Shown here piece by piece: positions 48,301 through 61,195 of a stretch of DNA of 64,000 nucleotides (its first letter is position 1; each line of letters starts with the position of its first letter). The notes below the pieces were generated by a model, which saw nothing but the letters and a program-made list of their open reading frames with translations, did not search any database and had not been told where the DNA came from. The translations under genes and the position numbers were made by a program. The stretch spans positions 3,980,166-4,044,165 of the forward strand of contig NC_087069.1 in assembly GCF_963678635.1 (NCBI RefSeq). The letters run 5' to 3'. Origin of the DNA: Symsagittifera roscoffensis. Taxonomy: Eukaryota > Xenacoelomorpha > Acoela > Convolutidae.

Positions 48301-51300
48301 CTCGACCATTATGGCTATCGTGGTAGGTTTGGAGGTCGTAAATAAGAGTTCAACTCCCCGTAATTAGTAATGCGGCTGAATTTTTTGACAATGTCCTGAC
48401 TTATTTTTCGACCATATTGGCTAGCGTGGTAGGTTTGGAAGTCGTAGATAAGAATTCGATTGCCCGTAATTGGTAATGCGGCTGAAGTTTTTCACATTGC
48501 CCCGACTTATTTTTCGACCATAATGGCTAGCGTGGTAGCTTTGGACGTCGTTGATAAGAGTTCGACTCCCCGTAAGTGGTTACGCGGCTGAATTTTTGAC
48601 GATACATCGACTCATTTTTCGACCATAATGGCTAGCATGGCGGGTTTGGAGGGCGTAGATAAGAGTTCGACTCCTATAAGTGGTAATTCGGCTGAGTTTT
48701 TTGACAAGGCCCCGACTCATTTTTCGACCATAATGGCTATCATGGTAGGTTTGGAGGTCGTAGATAAGAGTTCAACTCCCCGTAATTGGTAATGCGGCTG
48801 AACTTTTTGATAAAGTCCCGACTTATTTTTCGACCATAATGGCTATCGTGGTAGGTTTGGAGGTCGTAGATAAGAGTTCGACGCCCCGTAAGTGGTAATG
48901 CGGCTGAAGTTTTTGACATTGCCCCGACCTATTTTTCGACCATAATGGCTAGCGTGCTAGCTTTGGACGTCGTAGATAATAGTTCGACTCCCCGTAAGTG
49001 GTAATGCGGCTAAAGTTTTGACATGCCCCGACTTATTTTTCGACCATAATGGCTAGCGTGGTATGTTTAGAGGTCGTAGATAAGAGTTCGACTCCCCGTG
49101 AGTGGTAATGCGGCTGAAGTTTTTGACATTGCCCCGACCTATTTTTCGACCATAATGGCTAGCGTGCTAGCTTTGGACGTCGTAGATAATTGTTCGACTC
49201 CCCGTAAGTGGTAATGCGGCTGAAGTTATGACATGCCCCGACTTATTTTTCGACCATAATGGCTATCGTGGTAGGTTTGGAGGTCGTAGATAAGAGTTCA
49301 ACTCCCCGTAATTGGTAATGCGGCTGAACTTTTTGATAAAGTCCCGACTTATTTTTCGACCATAATGGCTATCGTGGTAGGTTTGGAGGTCGTAGATAAG
49401 AGTTCGACTCCCCGTAAGTGGTAATGCGGCTGAAGTTTTTGACATTGCCCGACTTTTTTTCGACCATAATGGCTAGCGTGCTAGCTTTGGACGTCGTAGA
49501 TAATAGTAGGACTCCCCGTAAGTAGTTACGCGGCTGAATTTTTTGACGATACCTCGACTTATTTTTCGACCATAATGGCTATCGTGGTAGGTTTGGAGGT
49601 CGTAGATAAGAGTTCAACTCCCCGTAATTGGTAATGCGGCCGAACTTTTTGATAAAGTCCCGACTTATTTTTCGACCATAAAGTCTATCGTGGTAGGTTT
49701 GGAGGTCGTAGATAAGAGTTCGACTCCCCGTAAGTGGTAATGCGGCTGAAGTTTTTGACATTGCCCCGACCTATTTTTCGACCATAATGGCTAGCGTGCT
49801 AGCTTTGGACGTCGTAGATAATAGTTCGACTCCCCGTAAAGGGTTACGCGGCTGAATTTTTTGACGATACCTCGACTTTTTTTCGACCATAATGGCTAGC
49901 ATGGCGGGTTTGGAGGGCGTAGATAAGAGTTCGACTCCTATATGTGGTAGTTCGGCTGAGTTTTTTGACAAGGCCCCGACTCATTTCTCGACCATAATGG
50001 CTATCGTGGTAGGTTTGGAGGTCGTAAATAAGAGTTCAACTCCCCGTAATTAGTAATGCGGCTGAATTTTTTGACAGTGTCCCGACTTATTTTTCGACCA
50101 TATTGGCTAGCGTGGTAGGTTTGGAAGTCGTAGATAAGAATTCAATTCCCCGTAATTGGTAATGCGGCTGAAGTTTTTCACATTGCCCCTACTTATTTTT
50201 CGACCATAATGGCTAGCGTGGTAGCTTTGGAGGTCGTTGATAAGAGTTCGACTCCCCGTAAGTGGTTACGCGGCTGAATTTTTGACGATACATCGACTCA
50301 TTTTTCGACCATAATGGCTAGCATGGCGGGTTTGGAGGGCGTAGATAAGAGTTCGACTCCTATAAGTGGTAATTCGGCTGAGTTTTTTGACAAGGCCCCG
50401 ACTCATTTTTCGACCATAATGGCTATCGTGGTAGGTTTGGAGGTCGTAGATAAGAGTTCAACTCCCCGTAATTGGTAATGCGGCTGAACTTTTTGATAAA
50501 GTCCCGACTTATTTTTCGACCTTATTGGCTAGCGTGGTAGGTTTGGAGGTCGTAGATAAGAGTTCGACTCCCCGTAATTGGTAATGCGGCTGAAGTTTTT
50601 GACATTGCCCCGACTTATTTTTCGACCATAATGGCTAGCGTGGTAGCTTTAGACGTCGTTGATAAGAGTTCGACTCCCCGTAAGTGGTTACGCGGCTAAA
50701 TTTTTGACGATACCTCGATTTATTTTTCGACCATAATGGCTGGCATGGCGGGTTTGGAGGGCGTAGATAAGAGTTCGACTCCTATAAGTGGTAATTTGGC
50801 TGAGTTTTTTGACAAGGCCCCGACTCATTTTTCGACCAAAATGGCTATCGTGGTAGGTTTGGAGGTCGTAGATAAGAGTTCAACTCCCCGTAATTGGTAA
50901 TGCGGCTGAATTTTTTGACAATGTCCCGACTTATTCTTCGACCATATTGGCTAGCGTGGTAGGTTTGGAGGTCGTAGATAAGAGATCGACTCCCCGTAAT
51001 TGGTAATGCGGCTGAAGTTTTTGACATTGCCCCGACTTATTTTTCGACCATAATGGCTAGCGTGGTAGCTTTGGACGTCGTTGATAAGAGTTCGACTCCC
51101 CGTAAGTGGTTACGGGGCTGAATTTTTGACGATACCTCGACTTATTTTTCGACCATAATGGCTAGCATGGCGGGTTTGGAGGGCGTAGATAAGAGTTCGA
51201 CTCCTATAAGTGGTATTTCGGCTGAGTTTTTTGACAAGGCCCCGACCCATTTTTCGACCATAATGGCTATCGTGGTAGGTTTGGAGGTTGTAGATAAGAG

Positions 51301-51376
51301 TTCAACTCCATGTAATTGGTAATGCGGCTGATCTTTTTATAATGTCTCGACTTATTTTTCGACCATATTGGCTAGC
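45367..51376 (+). repeat. 422-bp tetramer HOR
   Basis: CATGGC(G/C)GGT occurs at 45,367, 45,789, 46,211, 46,947, 47,370, 47,687, 48,214, 48,636, 49,900, 50,322, 50,744 and 51,166. The modal interval is 422 bp (four monomers), with exceptions of 317, 527, 736 and 1,264 bp, corresponding to three, five, seven and twelve monomers. Longer copies are layered on top: sequence near 46,312-46,494 recurs near 49,263-49,445, 2,951 bp later. Confidence 0.88.
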
Positions 51377-51422
51377 GTGGTAGGTTTGGAGGTCGTAGAG
51401 TGGTAGGTTTGGAGGTCGTAGA
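51377..51422 (+). repeat. 23-bp tandem duplication inside a monomer
   Basis: The segment from GTGGTAGG to GTCGTAGA at 51,377-51,399 is repeated exactly at 51,400-51,422. It sits where the regular 422-bp tetramer array stops and the heterogeneous zone begins. Confidence 0.9.
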
Positions 51423-54244
51423 TAAGAGTTCGACTCCTGTAAGTGGTAATGAGGCTAAATTTTTTGACGAAGCACCGACCCTTTTTTTCGACCATAATGG
51501 CTAGCATGGTAGGTTTGAAGGTTGTAGATTAGAGTTCGACTCCTGTAGGTGCTAATGCGGCTGAATTTTTTGACAATGTCCCGACTTATTTTTCTTTTCG
51601 ACCATAATGGCTAGTGTGGTAGGTTTGGAGGCCGTAGATAAGAGTTCGAATCCTGTTAGTGGTAATGCGGCTGAACATTTTGACTGTGCCCCGACTCAAT
51701 TTTTCATCATAAAGGCCATCGTGGTAGGTTTGGGAGTTGTAAATAAGAGTTCGACTCCCCGTAAGTGGTAATGCGGCTGAAATTTTCGACAAAGCCCCGT
51801 TTAATTTTTCGACATTAAGGGTAGCGTGGTAGGTTTGGAGGTCGTAGACAAGAGTTTGACTCCTGTAAGTGGTAATGCGGGCGGCTGAGTTTTTTGATGA
51901 TGCCCAGACTTATTTTTCGATTTAATGGCTAGTATGGTAGGTTTGTAGGTTGTAGAATAGAGTTTGAATCATGTAAGTGGTAATGCCGCTGAACATTTTG
52001 ACCCGACTGAATTTTTGACCATAAAGTCTAGCGTGGTAAGTAAAGGCTAGCGTGGTAAGTCGTAAGTAAGAGTTCGACTCCCCGTAAGTGGTAATGCGGT
52101 TGAAATTTTCGACAATGCCCCAACTTAAGTTTCGACCATAATGGCTAGCGTGGTAGGTTTGGATGTCGTAGACTAGAGTTCGACTCCTGTAGGTGGTAAT
52201 GCGGCTGAATTTCTTGGCGATGCCCCGACGTATTTTTCGACCATAATGGCTAGCGTGGTAGGTTTGGAGGTCAAAGATAAGAGCTCGACTCCCCGTAAGT
52301 TGTAATGCGGTTGAAATTTTGACAATGCCCCGATTTATTTTTCGATCGTAATGGCTAGCGTGGTAGGTTTGGAGGTCGTAGATCAGAGTTCGACTCCTGT
52401 AGGTGGTAATGCGGCTGAATTTTTGGACAAGGTCCCGACTTATTTTTCGACAATAATGGCTAGCGTGGTAGGTTTGGAGGTCGTAAATAAGAGTTCGACT
52501 CCCCCTAAGTGGTAATGCGGCTGAATTTTTTGACGATGCTCCGACTGATTTTTCGACCATAATGGCTAGCATCGTATGTTTGGATGTCATAGATAAGACT
52601 TCGACTCCCCGTAAGTGGTAAAGCGGCTGAAATTTTCGACAATGCCCCGACATATTTTTCGACCATGATGGCTAGCATGGTAGCTTTGGAGTTCATAGAT
52701 GAGAATTCGACTCCCCGTAAGTGGTAATGCGGCTGAATTTTTTGACAATGCCTCGTCTGATTTTTCGACCATTGGGGCTTGCGTGGTAGGGTTGGAGGTC
52801 ATAAATGAGAGTTCGACTCTTGTAGGTGGTAATGCGGCTGATTTTTGTGACGATTCCCCGACTTATTTTTCGACCCTAATGGCTAGCGTGGTAGGTTTGG
52901 AGGTGGTAGATGACAGTTCGACTCCTCTAAGTGGTAATGCGGCTGAATTTTTTGACAATGCCCCGAATTTTTTTCGACAATAATGGCTAGCATGGTAGGT
53001 TTGGAGGTCCTAAATAAGAATTTGGCTACCCGTAAGGTGTAATGCGGCAAAAATTATTGACAATGCCCCGATTTATTTTTCGACCGTAATGTCTAGAGTG
53101 GTAGGTTTGGAGGTCGTAGATATGAGTTCGACTCCTCTAAGTGGTAAAGCGGCTGAAATTTTTGACTTGCCCCGACTTATCTTTCGACCATAATGGCTAG
53201 CGTGCTAGGTTTGGAGGTCGTAGAAAAAAGTTCGACTCCCCGTAAGTGGTAGTGCGGCTGAATTTTTTGACAATACCCCGACTTATTTTTCGACCATAAT
53301 GGCTAGCGTGGTAGGTTTGGAGGTCATATAATTAAGTTAAACTGCCCGTAAGTGGTAGTGCTGCTGAATTTTGTGACAACGCCTCGACTTCTTTTTCGAC
53401 CATAAAGGCTAGCATGGTTGCTTTGGAGGTCGTAGATGAAAGTTCGACTCCTGTATATGGCAATGCAGCTGAAGTTTTTGACAGTGCCCCGAATTATTTT
53501 TCGACCATAATGGCTAGAGTGGTAGGTTTGGAGGTCGTAGATAAGATTTCGACTCCTGTAAGTGGTACTGCGGCTGATTTTTTTGACAATGCCCCGACAT
53601 ATTTTTCGACTATAATGGCTAGCGTGGTAGGTTTGGAGGTCCTAAATAAGAGTTTGTCTCCCCGTAAGGTGTAATGCGGCTGAATTTTTGACAATGCCCC
53701 GATTTATTTTTCGACCATAATGGCTAGCGTGTTAGGTTTGGAGGTCGTAGAATTAAGTTAAGCTGCCCGTAAGTGGTAGTGCTGCTGACGTTTTTGACAA
53801 TGCCCCGACTTATTTTTCGACCATAATGGCTAGCGTGGTAGGTTTGGAGGTCGTAGATGAAAGTTCGACTACCCGTAAATGGTAATCGGCTGAATTGTTT
53901 GACCACACCCCGACTCATTTTTCGACCATAATGGCTAGCGTGGTAGGTTTTGAGGTCGTCGTTAAGAGTTCAACACCCCGTAAGTGGTAATGCGGCTGAC
54001 TTTTTTGACAATGAACCGACTTGTTTTTCGACCATAATAGCTAGAGTGGTAGGTTTGGAGGTCGCAGCGAAGAATTCGACTCCTGTAATTTGTAATGTGG
54101 CTGAACTTTTTGACAATGCCCCGACCTATTTTTCGACCATTATGGCTAGCGTGGTAGGCTTGGAGGTCGTAGCTAAGAAATCGACTACTGTAGGTGGTAA
54201 TGCGCCTGAATTTTTGAAAATGTCCCGAAAATTTTTCGACTATA
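51423..54244 (+). repeat. Heterogeneous satellite zone without an evident HOR
   Basis: About 27 monomers with many private substitutions and small indels. Examples are an extra CTTTT at about 51,594, GCGGGCGGC near 51,880, the 19-bp duplication at 52,022, GTGACGATTCC near 52,848, and AATTAAGTTAAACTGCCC near 53,330. I could not align any two stretches longer than two monomers as recent copies. A 243-codon open frame on the minus strand (51,922-52,653) is an accident of several 105-bp monomers in a row. Confidence 0.8.
52022..52059 (+). repeat. 19-bp imperfect tandem duplication
   Basis: TAAAGTCTAGCGTGGTAAG at 52,022-52,040 is followed directly by TAAAGGCTAGCGTGGTAAG at 52,041-52,059, one mismatch apart. 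The normal GTTTGGAG after GTGGTAG is missing in this monomer. Confidence 0.88.
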
Positions 54245-55136
54245 ATGGCTAGAGTGGTAGGTTTGGAGGTCGTAGATAAGAGTTCGACATCCGTAAGTGG
54301 TAATGCGGCTGATTTTTATGACAATGCCCCGACTTGTTTTTCGACCAAAATGGCTAGAGTGGTAGGTTTGGAAGTCGTAGCTAAGAGTTCGACTCCTGTA
54401 ATTGGTAATGCAGCTGAATTTTGTGACAATGCCCCGACTATTTTTCGACCATCATGGCTAGCGTGGTAGGTTTGGAGGTCGTAGCTAAGAAATCGACTAC
54501 TGTAAGTGCTAATGTGCCTGAACTTTTGAAAATTTCGCGAAACATTTTTCGACCATAATGGCTAGAGTGGTAGGCTTGGAGGTCGTAAATAAGAATTTGG
54601 CTCGCCGTAGGGTGTAATGCGGCTGAATTTTTGACAATTCCACAATTTATTTTTCGACCATAATGGCTAGAGTGGTAGGTTTGGAGGTCGTAGCTAAGAA
54701 ATCGACTCCTGTAATTGGTAATGCAGCTGAGTTTTTTGACAATGCCCCGACTATTTTTCGACCATCATGGCTAGCGTGGTAGGTTTGGAGGTCGTAGCTA
54801 AGAAATCGACTACTGTAGGTGCTAATGTGCCTGAATTTTTGAAAATGTCCCGAAAATTTTTCGACTATAATGGCTAGAGTGGTAGGTTTGGAGGTCGTAG
54901 ATAAGAGTTCGACATCCGTAAGTGGTAATGCGGCTGATTTTTTTGACAATGCCCCGACTTGTTTTTCGACCAAAATTGCTAGAGTGATAAGTTTGGAGGT
55001 CGTAGCTAAGAAATCGATTACTGTAGGTGGTAATGCGCCTGAATTTCTTGACAATGTCCCGACTTATTTTTCGATCGGAATGGCAAGCGTGGTAGGTTTG
55101 GGGGTCGTAGATAAGAGTTCGACTGCCCGTAAGTAG
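54245..55136 (+). repeat. 625-bp hexamer HOR
   Basis: A stretch beginning ATGGCTAGAGTGG at 54,245 and containing TTCGACATCCGTAAG is repeated from 54,870, a shift of 625 bp (six monomers of about 104 bp). The second copy diverges after about 250 bp. Confidence 0.78.
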
Positions 55137-55260
55137 TATTGCGGCTGAATTTTTGGACACTTCCCCGACTTAATTTTAGACCATAATGGCTAGCGTGATA
55201 GGTTTGGAGGTCGTAGATATGAGTTCGACTCCTGTAAGTGATAATGCGGCTGAATTTTTT

Positions 55261-55890
55261 TGATAATGCCCCGACTTGTTTTTTCGACCATAATAGCTAG
55301 AGTGGTAGGTTTGGAGGTCGTAGCTAAGAAATCGACTACCGTAGGTATTAATGCGCCTGAATTTTTGAATTTTTCCCGAAACATTTTTCGACCATAATGG
55401 CTAGAGTGGTAGGTTTGGAGGTCGTAAATAAAAATTTGGCTCCCCGTAGGTTGTAATGCGGCTGAATTTTTGACAATGCCCCGATTTAATTTTCGACCAT
55501 AATGGCTAGAGTGGTAGGTTTGGAGGTCGTAGATATGAGTTCGACTCCTGTAAGTGGTAATGCGGCTGAATTTTTTGATAATGCCCCGACTTGTTTTTTC
55601 GACCATAATAGCTAGAGTGGTAGGTTTGGAGGTAGTAGCTAAGAAATCGACTACCGTAGGTATTAATGCGCCTGAATTTTTGAATTTTTCCGAAACATTT
55701 TTCGACCATAATGGCTAGAGTGGTAGGTTTGGAGGTCGTAAATAAGAAATTGGCTCCCCGTAAGGGGTAATGCGGCTGAATTTTTGACAATTCCCCGATT
55801 TAATTTTCGACCATAATGGCTAGAGTGGTAGGTTTGGAGGTCGTAGCTAAGAAATCGACTACCGTAGGTGGTAATGCGCCTGAATTTTTG
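55261..55890 (+). repeat. 315-bp trimer HOR, two copies
   Basis: TGATAATGCCCCGACTTG at 55,261 recurs at 55,576, and the following GTAGGTATTAATGCGCC and GAATTTTTCC variants are shared. The shift of 315 bp is three monomers. Confidence 0.84.
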
Positions 55891-56040
55891 ACATTGCCCC
55901 GACATTTTTTTCGACCATAATGGCTAGCATGGTAGGTTTGGAGGTCGCAGAAAACAGTTAAGCTGCCCGTAACTGGTAGTGCTGCTGAATTTTTTGAAAA
56001 TGCCCCGACTTATTTTTCGACCATAATGTCTAGCGTGGTA

Positions 56041-58576
56041 GGTTTGGAGGTCGTAGCTAAGAAATCGACTACTGTAGGTTGTAATGGGCCTGAATTTATG
56101 AAAAGTTTTGAAACATTTTTCGACCATAATGGTTAGAGTGTTAGGTTTGGAGGTCGTAAATAAGAAATTGCCTCCCCGTATGGTGTAATGCGGTTGAAAT
56201 TTTGACAATGTCCCGATTTATTTTTCGACCATAATGGCTAGAGTGGTAGGTTTGGAGGTCGTAGATATGAGTTTGACTCCTGTAAGTGGTAATGCGGCTG
56301 AAATTTTTGACATTGCTCCGACATATTTTTCGACCATAATGGCTAGCGTGATAGGTTTGGAGGTCGTAGAAAAAAGTTAAACTGCCCGTAAGTGGTAGCG
56401 CTGCTGAATTTTTTGACGAGGCTCCGACCTATTTTTCGACCATAATGGCTAGCGTGATAGGTTTTGAGGTCGTCGATAAGAGTTCGACACCCCGCAAGTG
56501 GTAATGCGGCTGAATTTTTTGACATTGCACCGACTTGTTTTTCGACCACAATGGCTAGCGTGGTAGGTTTGGAGGTCGTAGTTAAGAAATCGACTCCTGT
56601 AGGTGGTAATGCGGCTGAAATTTTTGACAATGTCCCGACTTATTTTTCGATCATGATGGCAAGCGTGTTAGGTTTTGAGGTCGTAGATATGAGTTCGACA
56701 CCCCGTATGTGGTAATGCGGCTGAATTTTTTGACAATGCCCAAAATATTTTTCGACCATAATGGCTAGAGTGGTAGGTTTGGAGGTCGAGGCTAAGAAAT
56801 CGACTACTGTAGGTTGTAATGGGCCTGAATTTATGAAAATTTCCGAAATATTTTTTGACCATAATGGCTAGAGTGGTAGGTTTGGAGGTCGTAAATAAGA
56901 AATTGCCTCCCCGTATGGTGTAATGCGGTTGAAATGTTGACAATGCCCCGATTTATTTTTCGACCAAAATGGCTAGAGTGGTAGAATTGGAGGTCGTAGA
57001 TATGAGTTCGACTCCTGTAAGTGGTAATGCGGCTGAAATTTTTGACATTGCTCCGACATATTTTTCGACCATAATGGCTAGCGTGATAGGTTTGCAGGTC
57101 GTAGAAAAAAGTTAAACTGCCCGTAAGTGGTAGCGCTGCTGAACTTTTTGACGAGGCACCGACCTATTTTTCGACCATAATGGCTAGCGTGATAGGTTTT
57201 GAGGTCGTCGATAAGAGTTCGACAACCCGTAAGTGGTAATGCGGCTGAATTTTTTGACAATGCACCGACTTGTTTTTCGTCCATAATGGCTAGCGTGGTA
57301 GGTTTGGAGGTCGTAGCTAAGAAATCGACTACTGTAGGTTGTAATGGGCCTGAATTTATGAAAAGTTTTGAAACATTTTTCGACCATAATGGTTAGAGTG
57401 TTAGGTTTGGAGGTCGTAAATAAGAAATTGCCTCCCCGTATGGTGTAATGCGGTTGAAATTTTGACAATGCCCCGATTTATTTTTCGACCATAATGGCTA
57501 GAGTGGTAGGTTTGGAGGTCGTAGATATGAGTTTGACTCCTGTAAGTGGTAATGCGGCTGAAATTTTTGACATTGCTCCGACATATTTTTCGACCATAAT
57601 GGCTAGCGTGATAGGTTTGGAGGTCGTAGAAAAAAGTTAAACTGCCCGTAAGTGGTAGCGCTGCTGATTTTTTTGACGAGGCTCCGACCTATTTTTCGAC
57701 CATAATGGCTAGCGTGATAGGTTTTGAGGTCGTCGATAAGAGTTCGACACCCGCAAGTGGTAATGCGGCTGAATTTTTTGACAATGCACCGACTTGTTTT
57801 TCGACCACTATGGCTAGCGTGGTAGGTTTGGAGGTCGTAGTTAAGAAATCGACTCCTGTAGGTGGTAATGCGGCTGAAATTTTTGACAATGTCCCGACTT
57901 ATTTTTCGATCATGATGGCAAGCGTGTTAGGTTTTGAGGTCGTAGATATGAGTTCGACACCCCGTATGTGGTAATGCGGCTGAATTTTTTGACAATGCCC
58001 CAAATTATTTTTCGACCATAATGGCTAGAGTGGTAGGTTTGGAGGTCGAGGCTAAGAAATCGACTACTGTAGGTTGTAATGGGCCTGAATTTATGAAAAT
58101 TTCCGAAATATTTTTTGACCATAATGGCTAGAGTGGTAGGTTTGGAGGTCGTAAATAAGAAATTGCCTCCCCGTATGGTGTAATGCGGTTGAAATGTTGA
58201 CAATGCCCCGATTTATTTTTCAACCAAAATGGCTAGAGTGGTAGAATTGGAGGTCGTAGATATGAGTTCGACTCCTGTAAGTGGTAATGCGGCTGAAATT
58301 TTTGACATTGCTCCGACATATTTTTCGACCATAATGGCTAGCGTGATAGGTTTGCAGGTCGTAGAAAAAAGTTAAACTGCCCGTAAGTGGTAGCGCTGCT
58401 GAATTTTTTGACGAGGCCCCGACCTATTTTTCGACCATAATGGCTAGCGTGGTAGGTTTTGAGGTCGTCGATAAGAGTTCGACAACCCGTAAGTGGTAAT
58501 GCGGCTGAATTTTTTGACAATGCACCGACTTGTTTTTCGTCCATAATGGCTAGCGTGGTAGGTTTGGAGGTCGTAG
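56041..58576 (+). repeat. 1,260-bp dodecamer HOR, two copies over 99% identical
   Basis: Copy 1 is 56,041-57,300 and copy 2 is 57,301-58,560, with the match running on to about 58,576. Most 60-base stretches are identical; by eye I find about a dozen differences, two of them single-base indels that cancel (one C lost near 57,750, one base gained near 58,000). The unit equals twelve monomers of 105 bp. Sequence before 56,041 is unrelated in register. Confidence 0.93.
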
Positions 58577-58759
58577 AAAAAAGTTAAGCTGCCCGTAACT
58601 GGTAGTGCTGCTGAATTTTTTGAAAATGCCCCGATTTATTTTTCGACCATAATGTCTAGCGTGGTAGGTTTGGAGGTCGTAGCTAAGAAAACGACTACCG
58701 TAGGTGGTAATGCGCCTGAGTTTTTGAATTTTTCCCGAAACTTTTTTCGACCATAATGG

Positions 58760-60441
58760 CTAGAGTGGTAGGTTTGGAGGTCGTAGAAAAAAGTTAATCT
58801 GCCCGTAACTGGTAGTGCTGCTGAATTTTTCGAAAATGCACCGACTTGTTTTTCGACCGTAATGGCTAGCGTGGTAGGTTTGGAGGTCGTAGAAAAAAGT
58901 TAAGCTGCCCGTAACTGGTAGTGCTGCTGAATTTTTTGAAAATGCCCCGACTGCTTTTTCGACCATAATGTCTAGCGTGGTAGGTTTGGAGGTCGTAGAT
59001 AAGAGTTCGACACCCCGTAAGTGGTAATGCTGCTGAATTTTTGAACAATGCCCCGACTTGTTTTTCGACCATAATGGCTAGAGTGGTAGGTTTGGAGGTC
59101 GTAGCTAAGAAATCGGCTACCGTAGGTGGTAATGCGCCTGAATTTTTGACATTGCCCCGACATTTTTTTCGACCATAATGGCTAGCGTGGTAGGTTTGGA
59201 GGTCGTAGAAAAAAGTTAAGCTGCCCGTAACTGGTAGTGCTGCTGAATTTTTTGAAAATGCCCCGACTTGTTTTTCGACCATAATGGCTAGAGTGGTAGG
59301 TTTGGAGGTCGTAGCTAAGAAATCGACTACCGTAGGTGGTTATGCGCCTGAATTTTTGAATTTTTCCCGAAACATTTTTCGACCATAATGGCTAGAGTGG
59401 TAGGTTTGGAGGTCGTAAATTAGAAATTGGCTCCCCGTAAGGGGTAATGCGGCTGAATTTTTGACAATGCCCCGATTTATTTTTCGACCATAAGGGCTAG
59501 AGTGGTAGGTTTGGAGGTCGTAGCTAAGAAATCTAATACCGTAGGTGGTAATGCGCCTGAATTTTTGACATTGCCCCGACATTTTTTTCGAGCATAATGG
59601 CTAGCGTGATAGGTTTGGAGGTCGTAGAAAAAAGTTAAGCTGCCCGTAACTGGTAGTGCTGCTGAATTTTTCGAAAATGCACCGACTTGTTTTTCGACCG
59701 TAATGGCTAGCGTGGTAGGTTTGGAGGTCGTAGAAAAAAGTTAAGCTGCCCGTAACTGGTAGTGCTGCTGAATTTTTTGAAAATGCCCCGACTTCTTTTT
59801 CGACCATAATGTCTAGCGTGGTAGGTTTCGAGGTCGTAGATAAGAGTTCGACACCCCGTAAGTGGTAATGCGGCTGAATTTTTGAACAATGCCCCGACTT
59901 GTTTTTCGACCATAATGGCTAGAGTGGTAGGTTTGGAGGTCGTAGCTAAGAAATCGGCTACCGTAGGTGGTAATGCGCCTGAATTTTTGACATTGCCCCG
60001 ACATTTTTTTCGACCATAATGGCTAGCGTGGTAGGTTTGGAGGTCGTAGAAAAAAGTTAAGCTGCCCGTAACTGGTAGTACTGCTGAATTTTTTGAAAAT
60101 GCCCCGACTTGTTTTTCGACCATAATGGCTAGAGTGGTAGGTTTGGAGGTCGTAGCTAAGAAATCGACTACCGTAGGTGGTTATGCGCCTGAATTTTTGA
60201 ATTTTTCCCGAAACATTTTTCGACCATAATGGCTAGAGTGGTAGGTTTGGAGGTCGTAAATAAGAAATTGGCTCCCCGTAAGGGGTAATGCGGCTGAATT
60301 TTTGACAATGCCCCGATTTATTTTTCGACCATAAGGGCTAGAGTGGTAGGTTTGGAGGTCGTAGCTAAGCAATCGACTACCGTAGGTGGTAATGCGCCTG
60401 AATTTTTGACATTGCCCCGACATTTTTTTCGAGCATAACGG
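58760..60441 (+). repeat. 841-bp octamer HOR, two copies
   Basis: Copy 1 is about 58,760-59,600 and copy 2 about 59,601-60,441, eight monomers each. Both contain paired GTTAAGCTGCCCGTAACTGG monomers, a GGTTATGCGCC monomer and a GAAATTGGCTCCCC monomer. A third partial copy appears to begin near 60,442. Differences are few. Confidence 0.9.
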
Positions 60442-60780
60442 CTAGCATGATAGGTTTGGAGGTCGTAGAAAAAAGTTAAGCTGCCCCTAACTGGTAGTGC
60501 TGCTGAATTTTTTGAAAATGCCCCGACTTATTTTTCGACCATAATGTCTAGCGTGGTAGGTTTGGAGGTCGTAGATAACAGTTCGACACCCCGTAAGTGG
60601 TAATGCGTCTAAATTTTTGAACAATGCCCCGACTTGTTTTTCGACCATAATGGCTAGAGTGGTAGGTTTGGAGGTCGTAGCTAAGAAATCGACTACCGTA
60701 GGTGGTAATGCGCCTGAATTTTTTGACAATGCCCCGACAAGTTTTTCGACCATAATGGTTAGAGTGGTAGGTTTGGAGGT

Positions 60781-61195
60781 CGTAGCTAAGAGTTCGACTC
60801 CTGTAAGTGGTAATGCGGCTGAATTTTTTGACAATGCCCCTACTTAATTTTTGACCATAATGGCTAGCGTGTTAGGTTTTGAGGTCGTAGATAAGAGTTC
60901 GATTCCCCGTATGTGGTAATGCGGCTGAATTTTTGAACAATGCCCCGACTTGTTTTTCGACCATAATGGCTAGAGTGGTAGGTTTGGAGGTCGTAGCTAA
61001 GAGTTCGACTCCTGTAAGTGGTAATGCGGCTGAATTTTTTGACAATGCCCCTACTTAATTTTTGACCATAATGGCTAGCGTGTTAGGTTTTGAGGTCGTA
61101 GATAAGAGTTCGACTCCCCGTATGTGGTAATGCGGCTGAATTTTTGAACAATGCCCCGACTTGTTTTTCGACCATAATGGCTAGAGTGGTAGGTT
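60781..61195 (+). repeat. 211-bp dimer HOR
   Basis: CGTAGCTAAGAGTTCG at 60,781 recurs at 60,992, and the following CCCCTACTTAATTTTTG and GTGTTAGGTTTTGAGG variants are shared. The shift of 211 bp is two monomers. Confidence 0.86.

Larger units (their letters stand above)
43707..51376 (+). repeat. Satellite block F (GGCGGGTTTGGAGGGCG subtype)
   Basis: The defining monomer has GCATGGCGGGTTTGGAGGGC. Its companions have GGACGTCGTTGATAAG, a shortened GAATTTTTGACGATACC end, and TTCAACTCCCCGTAATTGG. A short dimer repeat of 210 bp (GCTGGCGTGCTAGC monomers near 44,160 and 44,370) opens the block, followed by one truncated monomer near 44,710, after which the 422-bp tetramer dominates. Confidence 0.86.

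Noticed and set aside
51922-52653. 243-codon minus-strand open reading frame
   Set aside because: It arises from the same few-stop property of the monomer in the heterogeneous zone. The peptide is the same repeat read in successive frames, with no recognisable domain.
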